NCBI GenBank assembly: GCA_963700865.1
Contig: CAVOZC010000018.1
Span: 1,488,001-1,552,000, forward strand
Direction of reading: 5' to 3'
Source of the DNA: CAVOGJ01 sp963700865
GTDB lineage: Bacteria; Planctomycetota; Planctomycetia; Pirellulales; Pirellulaceae
DNA length: 64,000 nt
The position numbers were made by a program, and so were the translations under genes. Positions 55,204-64,000 of this stretch are shown in pieces (the stretch's first letter is position 1; each line of letters begins with the position of its first letter). The notes under the pieces were generated by a model. It did not search any database and was not told where the DNA came from. It worked only from the letters and a program-made list of their open reading frames with translations.

Positions 55204-57240
55204 CTATTTTTTCGCCAGCACGTCGCGCCGTGCCCGACTCTTTTTCCAAGTGGGCTTCTTGCCCGCTCGTTTTACCCGCGCAGGGCGACCGGCCTTCGCA
55301 GCCGCCCCTGCCTCGCCGGTCTCCTTGACCGTCTGAGACGTCTGCACGACAAGCGATCGTTTGCCCGCCCGCGCCTTACCCGCCGTGGTGGCTGCCGCGG
55401 ACCGGACCTTGCGGCCGGTTCCTTGCGTGCCGGACTTTTTCCACTTGGAACCCTTTTCACCTTGAGCGGTGGTAGCAGCGGAGGCTTCGGTTGACGCGTG
55501 GGCGACACGATCAGTGCCTTGGGTAAATTTTCGTCGGCCTTTAGCGGGAGCCGCCTTTTGCCACGGTTTCCTGGCGGGGAGTGCCGCCTGATTCTCCGAC
55601 TGCGCGGGTTTTTTTCGGAAGGGCCGCTTGCCGGCGGATGCACCGACCGGCTTTGGCCACGCTGGCGGGGAGCCGCCGTTCGACGACGAGCCATGGGTTC
55701 CGCCCGTCTCGGTCGAGTTCAGCTCGGAAGTCGAGCCGCCGAGCTTGGGTTTAGCGAATTTCGGTTTGTCGACTTTCGCTTTGCCAAAAGCCGTTTTGCC
55801 AGACGACGGCTTGCCAAAGGTCGACTTGCCGGACGAGGACTTGCCAAAAGACGGTCTGCCGAAATTCGACTTACCGGCCTTCGTTTGCGAGAATTTGGTT
55901 CCTGCGAATTTCGCCTTGAATTTTGCCCCGGGTCGGGCTGTGTCACTCTCCCTCGGGCCCCGCTCCTTGGCCGCGGGCTTTTTCCACGACTTGGCTTCCT
56001 CTCCTTTTTCGGTGCGGTTCGGCGACGGCCCCTGGCCATGGCTCTCGCCGGCGTCCGCAGGATATTTTCGCTCACCGGCATATTCCGCGACACCCTCCGG
56101 CAGTCGTTCTCCCTCGGCCAGCCGGAAGCCCAAGTGCTTTTGCAATTGCCACAGGTTCTTTTTTTGCGAAACGCCACAGAGCGTCACGGCGATTCCAGGT
56201 TGCCCGGCTCGTCCCGTGCGTCCAATCCGATGCGTGTAGGTTTCCACGACGTCCGGCAGATCGTAGTTGATGACATAGGTGATGCCGCGGACATCGATCC
56301 CGCGAGCCGCGATATCCGTGGCGACCAAGGCATCGACCTGTCCGTTGCGAAAGGCGGCCAGGGTTCGTTGCCGCGCGTTTTGCGACTTGTTGCTATGAAT
56401 CGCCTCGGCCCGAATACCGGCCTTCAGCAGCCGTTCCACCACGGCATCCGCATTGCGTTTCGTACGGGTGAAAACGAGCGCCGATCCCTTGGGCTGGGAC
56501 TTGAGGTACTTGATCAGAAAGCCCGGCTTGGCCCCCTGCGGCAGCATGTAGACCGACTGGCGGATCTCGGGCGTTTCCGACGCCTCGGCGGCAATCGTCA
56601 CCCGCACGGGATTGACCATATTCTGTTCCGCCAGCGACTGAATGGCCGTCGGCATGGTCGCCGAGAAGAGGAGCGTTTGTCGCTCCTTGGGCAAGTGCCC
56701 CAGGATCTTTGCCACGTCCGGCAAGAAGCCCATATCCAACATGTGATCGGCTTCATCCAGCACGACCGATTGAATGTAGCTCAGGTCGACAAAGCCTTGG
56801 TTCATCAGGTCCAGCAGCCGACCGGGTGTGGCGACAATCACATCCACGCCACGCGCTAGCGAACTGGTTTGCGAGTATTGGCTGACACCCCCGTAGATCA
56901 CCACGGTTTTCAGCTTGGTCCGCTTGCCGTACTTGCGAAAACTCTCATTGATCTGGATCGCCAGCTCACGCGTCGGGGCAAGCACCAGGACGCTCGTCCG
57001 ACGACGGTAGGCATCCTCGCACCCCGTGGCCGCTGCGCAACGCGCCTCATGGACCTGCTGAATGAGCGGAATGGCAAAGGCGGCCGTTTTACCGGTGCCG
57101 GTCTGGGCGCAACCCAGCAGGTCATGTCCGGCGGCGATCGGCGGAATCGCCTGCCGCTGGATCGGAGTCGGCAGCGTGTACTCGGCGGCGCTAATGGCCC
57201 TTAATAAGGGCTCGCACAGCCCCAGCGTATCAAAACTCAT
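55204..57240 (-). CDS. DEAD-box RNA helicase (RhlE-like) with long basic repetitive tail
   Basis: About 678 residues. The Q motif is near 25 (TPIQRQAIPP), AQTGTGKT at 45-52, PTRELA at about 89, DEAD at 162-165, SAT at 193-195, and HRIGRTGRAGQPG near 343, so the ATPase core (1-380) is intact. The tail from about 400 is Lys/Gly/Ser/Pro-rich with repeated FGK-type units (SFGKSSSGKSTFGKPSSGKT, FGKAKVDKPKF), ending in a very basic block. It should unwind RNA duplexes, perhaps in ribosome or decay work. ATG 57240 has AGGA ten bases upstream; the upstream ATG at 57423 adds an unlikely leader. Confidence 0.93.
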   Translation of the reverse strand: MSFDTLGLCEPLLRAISAAEYTLPTPIQRQAIPPIAAGHDLLGCAQTGTGKTAAFAIPLIQQVHEARCAAATGCEDAYRRRTSVLVLAPTRELAIQINESFRKYGKRTKLKTVVIYGGVSQYSQTSSLARGVDVIVATPGRLLDLMNQGFVDLSYIQSVVLDEADHMLDMGFLPDVAKILGHLPKERQTLLFSATMPTAIQSLAEQNMVNPVRVTIAAEASETPEIRQSVYMLPQGAKPGFLIKYLKSQPKGSALVFTRTKRNADAVVERLLKAGIRAEAIHSNKSQNARQRTLAAFRNGQVDALVATDIAARGIDVRGITYVINYDLPDVVETYTHRIGRTGRAGQPGIAVTLCGVSQKKNLWQLQKHLGFRLAEGERLPEGVAEYAGERKYPADAGESHGQGPSPNRTEKGEEAKSWKKPAAKERGPRESDTARPGAKFKAKFAGTKFSQTKAGKSNFGRPSFGKSSSGKSTFGKPSSGKTAFGKAKVDKPKFAKPKLGGSTSELNSTETGGTHGSSSNGGSPPAWPKPVGASAGKRPFRKKPAQSENQAALPARKPWQKAAPAKGRRKFTQGTDRVAHASTEASAATTAQGEKGSKWKKSGTQGTGRKVRSAAATTAGKARAGKRSLVVQTSQTVKETGEAGAAAKAGRPARVKRAGKKPTWKKSRARRDVLAKK

Positions 57241-57517
57241 CGTGGGTGGTCCTAAAAGAATTTCCCAGGACCAAAAGGGAGCGACCGATATGCCACTCAA
57301 GACACCACTGGAACCCGGACATCGCCCAATGGCATAGACCGAAAGGAGATCATCAAAGAATAGCGGTGCTGGCGGGAAAGTCCACCCCAAATGCGGAAGG
57401 CTGGCGAGTACGGAGCGTGGCACGATGCTATTGCCGAAGTTGCCTGACCTGGGAGGTGCTCGGAAGATTCGTCGCCGAAGTCGCGAAACTTTGTCATGAC
57501 CTACCTTTCCCGAGCGT

Positions 57518-57681
57518 CGTTTAACCGTCAGCCAGAAGAAATCGCGGGGAAAAAAACGCGATCGGTGGGAAGTGGCTGCCGCGATTTCTGGCGGCGTACG
57601 CGCGCACGCCGCCGAAGAATGCCGGTGCGTGACGACACGTGGTGCGATTTTGGCGGCATTCTTCTCTGGCTAACGGTGAAA
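57518..57681. repeat. Second copy of the inverted-repeat element, imperfect arms
   Basis: CGTTTAACCGTCAGCCAGAA at 57518-57537 matches the inner core of the 27-bp arms at 17899/18073, and TTCTCTGGCTAACGGTGAAA at 57661-57680 is its imperfect inverted copy. The 120-base interior has another G/C-rich inverted repeat and no 18-bp array. The element lies in the 649-base intergenic region before the DUF1598 gene. Confidence 0.6.
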
Positions 57682-57746
57682 AAAAGAAAAAGGGTGGGTA
57701 AAGACAAGGTCGCCACTGACTTTGGAACGTACCCCGCGACGACCCG

Positions 57747-57800
57747 AGGGACTGTGGCTGGAAGTACCAGCCACGGGGAAGGCCGGAAGCCCCAGCCACG
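57747..57800. repeat. Single hairpin unit related to the 83-bp array
   Basis: GGACTGTGGCTGGAAGTACC (57748-57767) followed by AGCCACGG, then GGCCGGAAGCCCCAGCCACG, matches the palindrome and flank of the 14281-14930 array (there TGGCTGGAAGCCCCAGCCA). It lies 90 bases upstream of the DUF1598 start, so it is probably transcribed in that gene's leader. Confidence 0.7.
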
Positions 57801-57889
57801 AGCGTATTTTTGACGAGGGGCCCGCCAAGCTGCTACAACGCCGACAGTCGATCATCCTGCGTTCTCCATCGTCGGTGCCAGGTGCCTCC

Positions 57890-59259
57890 ATGCCCCCTCG
57901 TTACTTTCTGATCCATTCCCTGCTCCTGTTCGTCGCCGTCGAATTTGCGAATGGTCAGCCGGCCGCGGTGGTCCAACTGCCGACCTTCGGAGTCTCCGTG
58001 GACGCGGAAGGCGTGCTCGCTGCAACGACGATTGCTCCGGCCGATGCGGAACAGTCGCGCCAAAGGCTGCTGATGCGGCGGCAAGCATCGACCCAGGGAA
58101 TCGCGAGAGCGGTTCCCGACCGTAAGGTCTCGTTGCGACGATTGTACCAGCAGTACCGCCAGTTGGTCGAACAAGGCGAACCGCCTGCCGAGGCGATCCG
58201 CTTTCTCGCGGGTTTGCAGCGCATTGAATTCGCCCTCGTCATTCCCGAGGCCCAGGATGTGGTGCTGGTGGGGCCGGCCGAAGGCTGGATCGAGGACGCG
58301 GCACATCGTGTTGTGGGCGTGACCAACGGCCAACCGGTGCTGTGGCTGGAAGATCTCATTACCGCCCTGCAGGTCTGCCAGGGCGTGCCTGGTGAGTGGT
58401 TCGGCTGCACGATCGATCCCACGCGGGAAGGACTGCAGCGACTGGTGGAAGTCAACCGCCAGTTGCCGCGTTCCCTGGCGAACGCCGATCGGATAAGCAC
58501 CGCTTCAGAATGGCAGGGCATCGTCAAGCAGGCTCTGGGGCGGGCGACGGTGCGTGTGTTTGGCTTGCCCCCCGCTTCCCGCATGGGCCTGGTGCTCGTG
58601 GAAGCCGACTATCGCATGAAGCGGATGGCGCTCGGCGTCGAGGCTCCGCCGGTAAAGATGGCCACCTTTGCCGAACTGCTGCGGCAACCGCCGCGGAATA
58701 TGCTGCAGCGGTGGTGGCTAACGCCCGATCCACAGGGCGTGGTGACAACCGACGATCGATTGACCTGGCAATTGGGTGGTCGGGGAGTCCAGTTGCAGAC
58801 CGAAAACTACGACTTGACCGCTGATGGCCGACTCGCCGGGAACCAGTTGCCGGTCAGTCGTGCCAGTCAGCTGTTTGCCGATGCCTTTACGGCCAAGTAC
58901 GCCGCGATCGCGGCCGCACAGCCGATCTTTGCGGAATTACGCAACATGATCGATCTGCTGATCCTGGGCACCATTCTCCAACGAGAGGACGCTTTTGGCC
59001 AAGTCGGTTGGGAGCCCCGTCTTTGGCGAGAACCGGGAAACATGCCCGGCTCGCCCCGCACGGCGCCCCGCTCGGCCGATTGTGTCGTGAACGCCTTTTG
59101 GAGGGGGAATCGCTTGCTGGTTCCCGCCGGTGGTGGCGTCACCATTCGGCCCGCAGCGGCGCTGGACGATGGAGTCATGCGACGGGTATCCACGGATCGG
59201 TTCGCGCCCGTCGCGCCAACGCGGTGCCGACGGCAGACGCCGCCTGGTGGTGGGACTAA
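57890..59259 (+). CDS. Exported DUF1598 protein; one frame change near the C-terminus
   Basis: About 456 residues. A signal peptide (PPRYFLIHSLLLFVAVEFANG) is followed by LRRLYQQYRQLVEQGEPPAEA, RFLAGLQRIEFALVIPEAQDVVLVGPAEGW, MGLVLVEADYRMKRMALGVE and WWLTPDPQGVVTTDDRLTWQL, the conserved DUF1598 blocks of planctomycetes. Near 59195 the frame changes, and the next frame ends AVPTADAAWWWD, the family-like C-terminus, at TAA 59257-59259; the unshifted frame runs on to 59452 with unlikely sequence over the neighbouring gene. The function is unknown; the domain is exported. No active-site motif can be named. Confidence 0.83.
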
Positions 59260-59287
59260 GCCCGATGTCAAAAAGGCCTCCAGCCTG

Positions 59288-60670
59288 TCAACGCGGCTCG
59301 ATCTCTCCTTCCACGACACGACCCACGCACGCCCCCAGCCCGATGCGCCGGAAACCGTCGGCGGTGCCATAGCCGATCAAGGTGACTTCATCTCCGTCGG
59401 CGAGGAATTCACGGCATTCGCCCGTTGGCAATTCCAATGGCCGTCGCCGTGATCCCGCGAGTGGCTGCTCCGCCGAGCCGGCCCAGGTTCGCTCCAGCAG
59501 GCACCCTCGTTCCTCAGCGGTCGGGCCCGATACGGTGCCGCTGCCCAGCAGGTCACCCGGCCGCAAATTGCAGCCATTGCTGACATGGTGGGCCAGCATC
59601 TGGGGCACCGTCCAATACAGCTTCCGCGTAAAGCTGCGACTGACGCGTATCGCCGCTTGGCCCGCGGCCCGCATGCGATGCGTGCTGAGGTAGACCTCCA
59701 GCGTGATGTCCAGCCCACCGTGCGCCTGCGTGGCTGCCCCGTTCAAATGGTCGAGTGGTTGCGGGTCCCCCTTCGCCCGCTCCGCCGCCGGGCAGCGGAA
59801 TGGTGCCAGTGCCTCGCGAGTCACAATCCACGGCGATACTGACGTCGCAAAGTTCTTGCCGAGGAAGGGCCCCAATGGCTGATATTCCCACCGTTGCACA
59901 TCCCGCGCCGACCAGTCATTGAGCAAGCCAACTCCGAACCACCGTTCCTGCTCACACGCGTCGATCGGTGTGGGGGTCCCGAGTGGATTTTCGCCTGCCA
60001 CCCAGATCGCCAGTTCTTGCTCGTAGTCCAAGGTGCGACTCGGACCGACCGCCGGAATGCCATTTGCACCCGGCGGCAGCTGACCGGTAGGTCGCCGAAT
60101 ATCGGTCCCGCTGATGACGATGGAAGAACTGCGACCGTGATAACCGACTGGCAGCCACTTGTAGTTGGGAAGGAGTGGCTCATCCGGGCGGAACATGCAA
60201 CCGACATTCGTCGCGTGATCGATGGACGCATAAAAATCGGTGTAGTCACCGATCATCGCCGGCAGACGAAAGACCGCGTCACTGGCGGGTCTGAACACAG
60301 TCTCGCGCCGCCGTCGATCATCGCGAAGCGTGGGGCACGTTTCGTCCAACAAATCGCTGAGGACCCGCCGTATCTGCTGCCGCTCGGCCGCCGACAAGGC
60401 CATCAGGCCATTCAGGTTCGACGCGCCTAGCGCCGTCAGCGCTGTCGCCGGCAGTGCGTCGTCCAGCACTCCCCCCTCGACCAGCTCGCCGACAACGAGG
60501 ACTTGATCGCCGATCCCGACGCCGATCTGGCCCTCGCCGGCCAGGTCATCTGCAAACACGCAGAACGGCAGATTCTGAATCGGAAAGTCGCTGTCCCGCG
60601 AGCCGGGAACCCAAGAGTTCCGTTCCGGGGCGTGCGTTTGGTTGGTATCGGTGGGGCGAGGCATGGGCAT
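59288..60670 (-). CDS. fahA: Fumarylacetoacetase
   Basis: About 460 residues. The N-terminal SH3-like domain contains NLPFCVFADDLAGEGQIGV; the catalytic domain has IGDYTDFYASIDHATNVG and FRPDEPLLPNYKWLPVGYHGRSSS, then VISGTDIRRPTGQ, DYEQELAIWVAGEN, LLNDWSARDVQRWEYQPLGPF and GDLLGSGTVSGP, as in true FAH rather than the shorter FAA-hydrolase family. It cleaves fumarylacetoacetate at the end of tyrosine and phenylalanine breakdown. No homogentisate dioxygenase is nearby. ATG 60670 (or 60664) precedes the first conserved strand. It is convergent with the DUF1598 gene with a 28-base gap. Confidence 0.95.
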   Translation of the reverse strand: MPMPRPTDTNQTHAPERNSWVPGSRDSDFPIQNLPFCVFADDLAGEGQIGVGIGDQVLVVGELVEGGVLDDALPATALTALGASNLNGLMALSAAERQQIRRVLSDLLDETCPTLRDDRRRRETVFRPASDAVFRLPAMIGDYTDFYASIDHATNVGCMFRPDEPLLPNYKWLPVGYHGRSSSIVISGTDIRRPTGQLPPGANGIPAVGPSRTLDYEQELAIWVAGENPLGTPTPIDACEQERWFGVGLLNDWSARDVQRWEYQPLGPFLGKNFATSVSPWIVTREALAPFRCPAAERAKGDPQPLDHLNGAATQAHGGLDITLEVYLSTHRMRAAGQAAIRVSRSFTRKLYWTVPQMLAHHVSNGCNLRPGDLLGSGTVSGPTAEERGCLLERTWAGSAEQPLAGSRRRPLELPTGECREFLADGDEVTLIGYGTADGFRRIGLGACVGRVVEGEIEPR

Positions 60671-60929
60671 ACGTGGTGCGGCGAAGGAAGGGGGGCATGT
60701 GGGGATGGTCGCCGCCGATTGTACCACTTCGCGGGCCGCGCACACTGCCGGCGGTCGTCCTGGATGCGACGCCGCCAGCCGAGACAGATGGCCTCTTTCT
60801 GTCTTCACCGGGCCACACACGGAGGTCGGTTCATTACAATGTTCGCGGGCGATCTTGGTGCCTCACTCCAAACCATGTTGGCAAGCCGGCGGGCGACAGC
60901 CATGAGTAGTGATTATTTTTTGATCCACC

Positions 60930-62551
60930 GTGGCCTGCAAATCCAGCGTCTCTGCGCAGCAAGGGGACCACCGGATTGAGATTCCTGGTCGCTTCGCCCG
61001 TGACGGTTTACCCCCGAACATCGTGGCGCTGTTGCGGCAGGTGGACCGCATTCGCAAGCTACCGTTGGATGAAAAGTCGGGTCAGGGCGTGAAGCAGCTA
61101 TTGCGTGGTTTGCGGACCCACAAGTCGCATGAATTGACCCCCAAGCAGCGCGATCTGATCTACAGCTTTGAAACCCAACTGGTGGAACTCAGCCTCGCGG
61201 ACGACGCGGCGGCCGCCAAGCTGGCCAAGGGGTTCATTCAAGCCATTCTGGCTGATCGAGCCTACTTTTTTGGACTGAAACCCCTGCCGCAGCATACGGA
61301 TGATTTTGCCTATGAATTTCTCTATCCGACCTGGCTGAATCTGTACACGGCCCTCCGGCAGCGGAGTGACGGACAAACCAAGTTCTCGGACACCCAGGTG
61401 GCCGAGATGCTGAATTTCCTCCGCGAGTACGGCGGCGCGTCGCGCGAGACGCAACAGCCGCTTGTGGGTCTGTTGACGTTTGCCGCAAATCGCATGTCCC
61501 CGGATGAGGCCTCGGGATTGGTAAGACGCTTGCAACGGTTGTGCAAGACAGAGCCCGCGTCGGTGGCGACGCATGCCCAGCGTATCTTCGCGCTGCAGGA
61601 TCAAGCCCCCTCCGCCGGCGTCCTGCGCGAGTTGCTGGTCGCGTATTTGCTCGTTGAGTGTCAGCTCAAGGGAGAGGCGGAGCGGCGCCCCGAGAACGCC
61701 ACGCGGGGCCCCTTTCCTCCCTCGCTGGCAGCCAAGTTGCGCGAGCTGCAGGAGCGCGCCGGACGATTTCGACACCTACCGCCAGGTGTTGGTCGCGCTG
61801 GGTAAAATCATGGACCGGGCCGGCGGCTTTGATCAATCGTTTGGCCAGTTATTCGCAGCGGGCGAAAACGAAGTGACGGAGTTGCTCGACATCTGCCTCT
61901 CCGCCGCCACCGGACGTCCCGCCTTCTCCTGCCAGGCACAGCAGCTGGTGGCCCGGATGATGCAACTCGAGCCAGCGGCCGGCCCATGGAAACTGCGACA
62001 CGTTCGCCCCTTCGCGCATCACCTTGCCCGGCGGATCGACACCTTGGACCCGCTCGAATTGCGTGCCTTCGCGGCAGAGTTCCTCGAAAATTCCAAGAAT
62101 CGCCACATCCTACTGGCGAGTGCGGCGGCGGCGGAGAAGCGACAACGAATTGCGGAAAAACTGCTGGCGGCCGCACGGGTCGAGGCGGACGTCGACCGCT
62201 TCTTGCAACGGTTGCAAGCGGCCGCCATTATTGGGCCGTCGCCGGACGAGGAAGGACTGGAAAAGAATCCGTCAGTCGATCGCCGTGATCCAGCTTTCGC
62301 GACGTGACGAATCGATCAGCCGCGGAGAATTGCAGGACCTGGTAAACGATCTGCGTGAGAATCTGCCCGCATCGTTGGGCTATCTTGAGTCTCCGGGCTT
62401 CGCCGGTCGCGGCAAGTCCGACCGCCTGGCCAAAATGTATTTGACCCTCAACGAGGCTTGCCACCATTTCTCCGCCACTGGCAAGGTTGGCAATTTTGGC
62501 CTGGTACGAGCCGCGTATCGAAATCTGGACGGTCTGATCGAAGACGAATGA
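60930..62551 (+). CDS. Conserved hypothetical protein, two frame changes
   Basis: About 540 residues in total; soluble, helical, Leu/Arg/Ala-rich, no signal. The first part (GRFARDGLPPNIVALLRQVDR to ELQERAGRF) includes EMLNFLREYGGASRETQ; an extra base near 61765 leads to DFDTYRQVLVALGKIMDRAGGF and FLENSKNRHILLASAA; another near 62270 leads to VIQLSRRDESISRGELQDLV and ends HHFSATGKVGNFGLVRAAY. Both breaks read as one extra base, and the three parts are consistent with one protein, but I cannot name a family. The start is GTG 60930; an ATG at 60902 with a further shift could add MSSDYFLIHRGLQIQ. Confidence 0.65.
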
Positions 62552-62594
62552 GACGGCGGGTATCCACGGCTCGGCTCAGACGCTCCCCCGCCAC

Positions 62595-63905
62595 TCATTC
62601 CGGTGTGGGCAGAAGTTCCAGCGCCGCCGCACCCATGCAGGTGACGCCCGCCACAAAGGCGGACGGCATGTCGGGATAGAAGTGGGGCGAGTGCAGCGAC
62701 GGGGGTGTCTCGCCAAGCTGCTTCATGCGCTCCAGCCGCCTCGGTTCGACACTTCCCAACCAGAACATGAAAATCGGCACGCCGGCTCTGCCATACTCGG
62801 AAAAATCCTCGCCGCCCATGACGGGGGGCGTTTCGATCACCTGATCGTCTCCAATCACCGAACGAAACACGGGAGTCAAACGGGCCACGAGCGACTTGTC
62901 ATTCGAGAGCGCGGGCGTCCCCTCGGAGATCTTAATCTCTGGCGGAGGAGCGCCCGCCGCCAATGCGACGCCTTCCGCTTTCCGTTTGATCGCCTGCAGC
63001 ATTTGTTCGCGGACCTTGTCCGAATAGCTGCGGACCGTCAGTTGTAGATGGCAAGCGTCACTGATCACATTGTGTTTGGTGCCGGCGTGGATCGAACCGA
63101 CGGTCACGACCGCCGATTCGGTCGGATCGATCTCGCGGCTGACAATCGTTTGCAGGCTCATGACCAATTCCGCGGCCTGCACGATGGGGTCGATCGTGGT
63201 CTGCGGGTATGCGCCGTGCCCTCCCCTCCCCTTCACCGTGATATCGACACTATTGACGTTTGCCAGTGCATAGCCGGCACGGTAGCCGACCATGCCCGCG
63301 GGCAGTTCGGCGGACATGTGCAAGGCCAGCCCGAAATCGGGCTTGGGAAAGCGTTCGAACAGCCCATCCGCCAGCATGGCCTTGGCGCCCGAGCCACGTT
63401 CTTCCGCCGGCTGGCCGATCACGACCAGCGTGCCCGACCAATCGGTCCGATGTTCTGCCAGGTAGGCGGCCGTGGCGATGAGATTGGTCATGTGCAGGTC
63501 ATGACCGCAAGCGTGCATCACGCCGACGGTCGCGCCGTCTTTATCCACCGTGGTGACCGTCGAGGCGTAGGCCAGATTGGTTTCTTCCGCGACGGGCAAC
63601 GCATCCAGGTCGGCCCGCAGCAGGAGGGTCGGGCCTTTCCCGTTCTCAAGCAGGCCGACCACGCCGTGGCCGCCGACCCCCTGCGTTACGGTGTAACCGC
63701 GGCGGCGCAGTTCGTCGGCGAAACGATCCGCGGTATTCTTTTCTTGAAAAGACAGTTCCGGATGCTGATGGAAGTCGCGGTAGAGCGCTTCATACTCCGC
63801 CACGTGGGACTGGGCCCAAGCGGCGATCGGCGAGGATGCCGGTGGCGATTCGGCGTGCGTCGTTACAGCCAGGCAGCAAACGACCAGCAAGACCCTCGTT
63901 GTCAT
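62595..63905 (-). CDS. Exported M20 family amidohydrolase (metallopeptidase)
   Basis: About 436 residues. After a signal peptide (TTRVLLVVCCLAVTTHA) the catalytic domain has LYRDFHQHPELSFQEKNTA, LLRADLDALPV (metal Asp), MHACGHDLHMTNLIATA (metal His and Asp region) and GQPAEERGSGAKAML (catalytic Glu pair), with GRGGHGAYPQTTIDP and the dimerisation domain between. This is the hippurate hydrolase/indole-acetyl-amino-acid hydrolase branch, which cuts an acyl group from an amino acid; the extracellular position suggests a scavenging role. ATG 63905 has GGAG eight bases upstream; a GTG at 63914 is less likely. It is convergent with the hypothetical gene at 60930. Confidence 0.92.
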   Translation of the reverse strand: MTTRVLLVVCCLAVTTHAESPPASSPIAAWAQSHVAEYEALYRDFHQHPELSFQEKNTADRFADELRRRGYTVTQGVGGHGVVGLLENGKGPTLLLRADLDALPVAEETNLAYASTVTTVDKDGATVGVMHACGHDLHMTNLIATAAYLAEHRTDWSGTLVVIGQPAEERGSGAKAMLADGLFERFPKPDFGLALHMSAELPAGMVGYRAGYALANVNSVDITVKGRGGHGAYPQTTIDPIVQAAELVMSLQTIVSREIDPTESAVVTVGSIHAGTKHNVISDACHLQLTVRSYSDKVREQMLQAIKRKAEGVALAAGAPPPEIKISEGTPALSNDKSLVARLTPVFRSVIGDDQVIETPPVMGGEDFSEYGRAGVPIFMFWLGSVEPRRLERMKQLGETPPSLHSPHFYPDMPSAFVAGVTCMGAAALELLPTPE

Positions 63906-64000
63906 CAGGTTCACTCCACTTTTTCGACGCGGGGCAGCCAGCCGGCTCCAGTGCGTTAACGAGTCGCGGTTCCCGGTTTCGGCTTGGTGTACGACGCGCG

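Noticed and set aside
63956..64000. Possible last 14 codons of a gene on the minus strand (ending YTKPKPGTATR)
   Set aside because: Too short to support; it may be the C-terminus of a gene beyond the right edge.

Overview
The window reads as an ordinary chromosomal stretch of a Planctomycetes bacterium, most likely in the Pirellulales. The reasons are lineage-typical families: DUF1501 and DUF1549/DUF1553 proteins, a DUF1559 prepilin-like protein, DUF1598, LEPR-XLL and PEP-CTERM exported proteins with dockerin-like 'SDFNIWN' modules, a YTV-repeat cysteine-rich protein, a CEPSCGC-repeat protein, and an NPYxSP membrane protein. G+C is high, Shine-Dalgarno sites are clear at many starts, and lptE and bamD homologues point to a diderm envelope.

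Layout. 0-6 kb: a partial XRE regulator, two glycosyltransferases, an M13 metallopeptidase and a SlyX-like protein. 6-18 kb: an exported-protein cluster with three PEP-CTERM proteins, a beta-propeller/Amidase_2 fusion and a LEPR-XLL Amidase_3, interrupted by an 83-bp tandem repeat array and followed by an 18-bp tandem array inside an inverted repeat. 18-23 kb: an envelope and folate group on the minus strand (flippase-like, bamD, lptE, folP, membrane protein) and tRNA-Ala. 23-29.5 kb: TPR protein, exported hypothetical, NUDIX, site-2 protease, YgfZ and a LarA-like protein. 29.7-35 kb: an exported multidomain protein with a thioredoxin-like segment, DUF1559 and pgk. 35-41 kb: cysteine-rich protein, argF, rph, and the DUF1549/DUF1501 pair. 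41-48 kb: TPR-CHAT protein, small lipoprotein, Ser/Thr kinase and YTV protein. 49-55 kb: two LEPR-type repeat proteins around a PlsC-type acyltransferase and a PEP-CTERM esterase. 55-64 kb: DEAD-box helicase, DUF1598, fumarylacetoacetase, a disrupted hypothetical and an M20 amidohydrolase.

A dominant property is broken reading frames. I count about 21 one-base-type frame changes in 13 otherwise convincing genes, most of them reading as an extra base. Homology-quality sequence resumes immediately in the next frame, and housekeeping genes (argF, rph, folP) are affected. Consensus indel errors in a draft assembly explain this better than decay, so the affected genes are annotated across their whole span with the break points given.

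I did not find a defence island, CRISPR array, prophage, insertion sequence or biosynthetic cluster. The most unusual items are the two families of hairpin/inverted repeats, the propeller-amidase fusion next to a second amidase of a different fold, a CHAT protein and a LarA-like protein that both seem to lack their catalytic residues, and one dockerin-like module shared by proteins with two different sorting signals.
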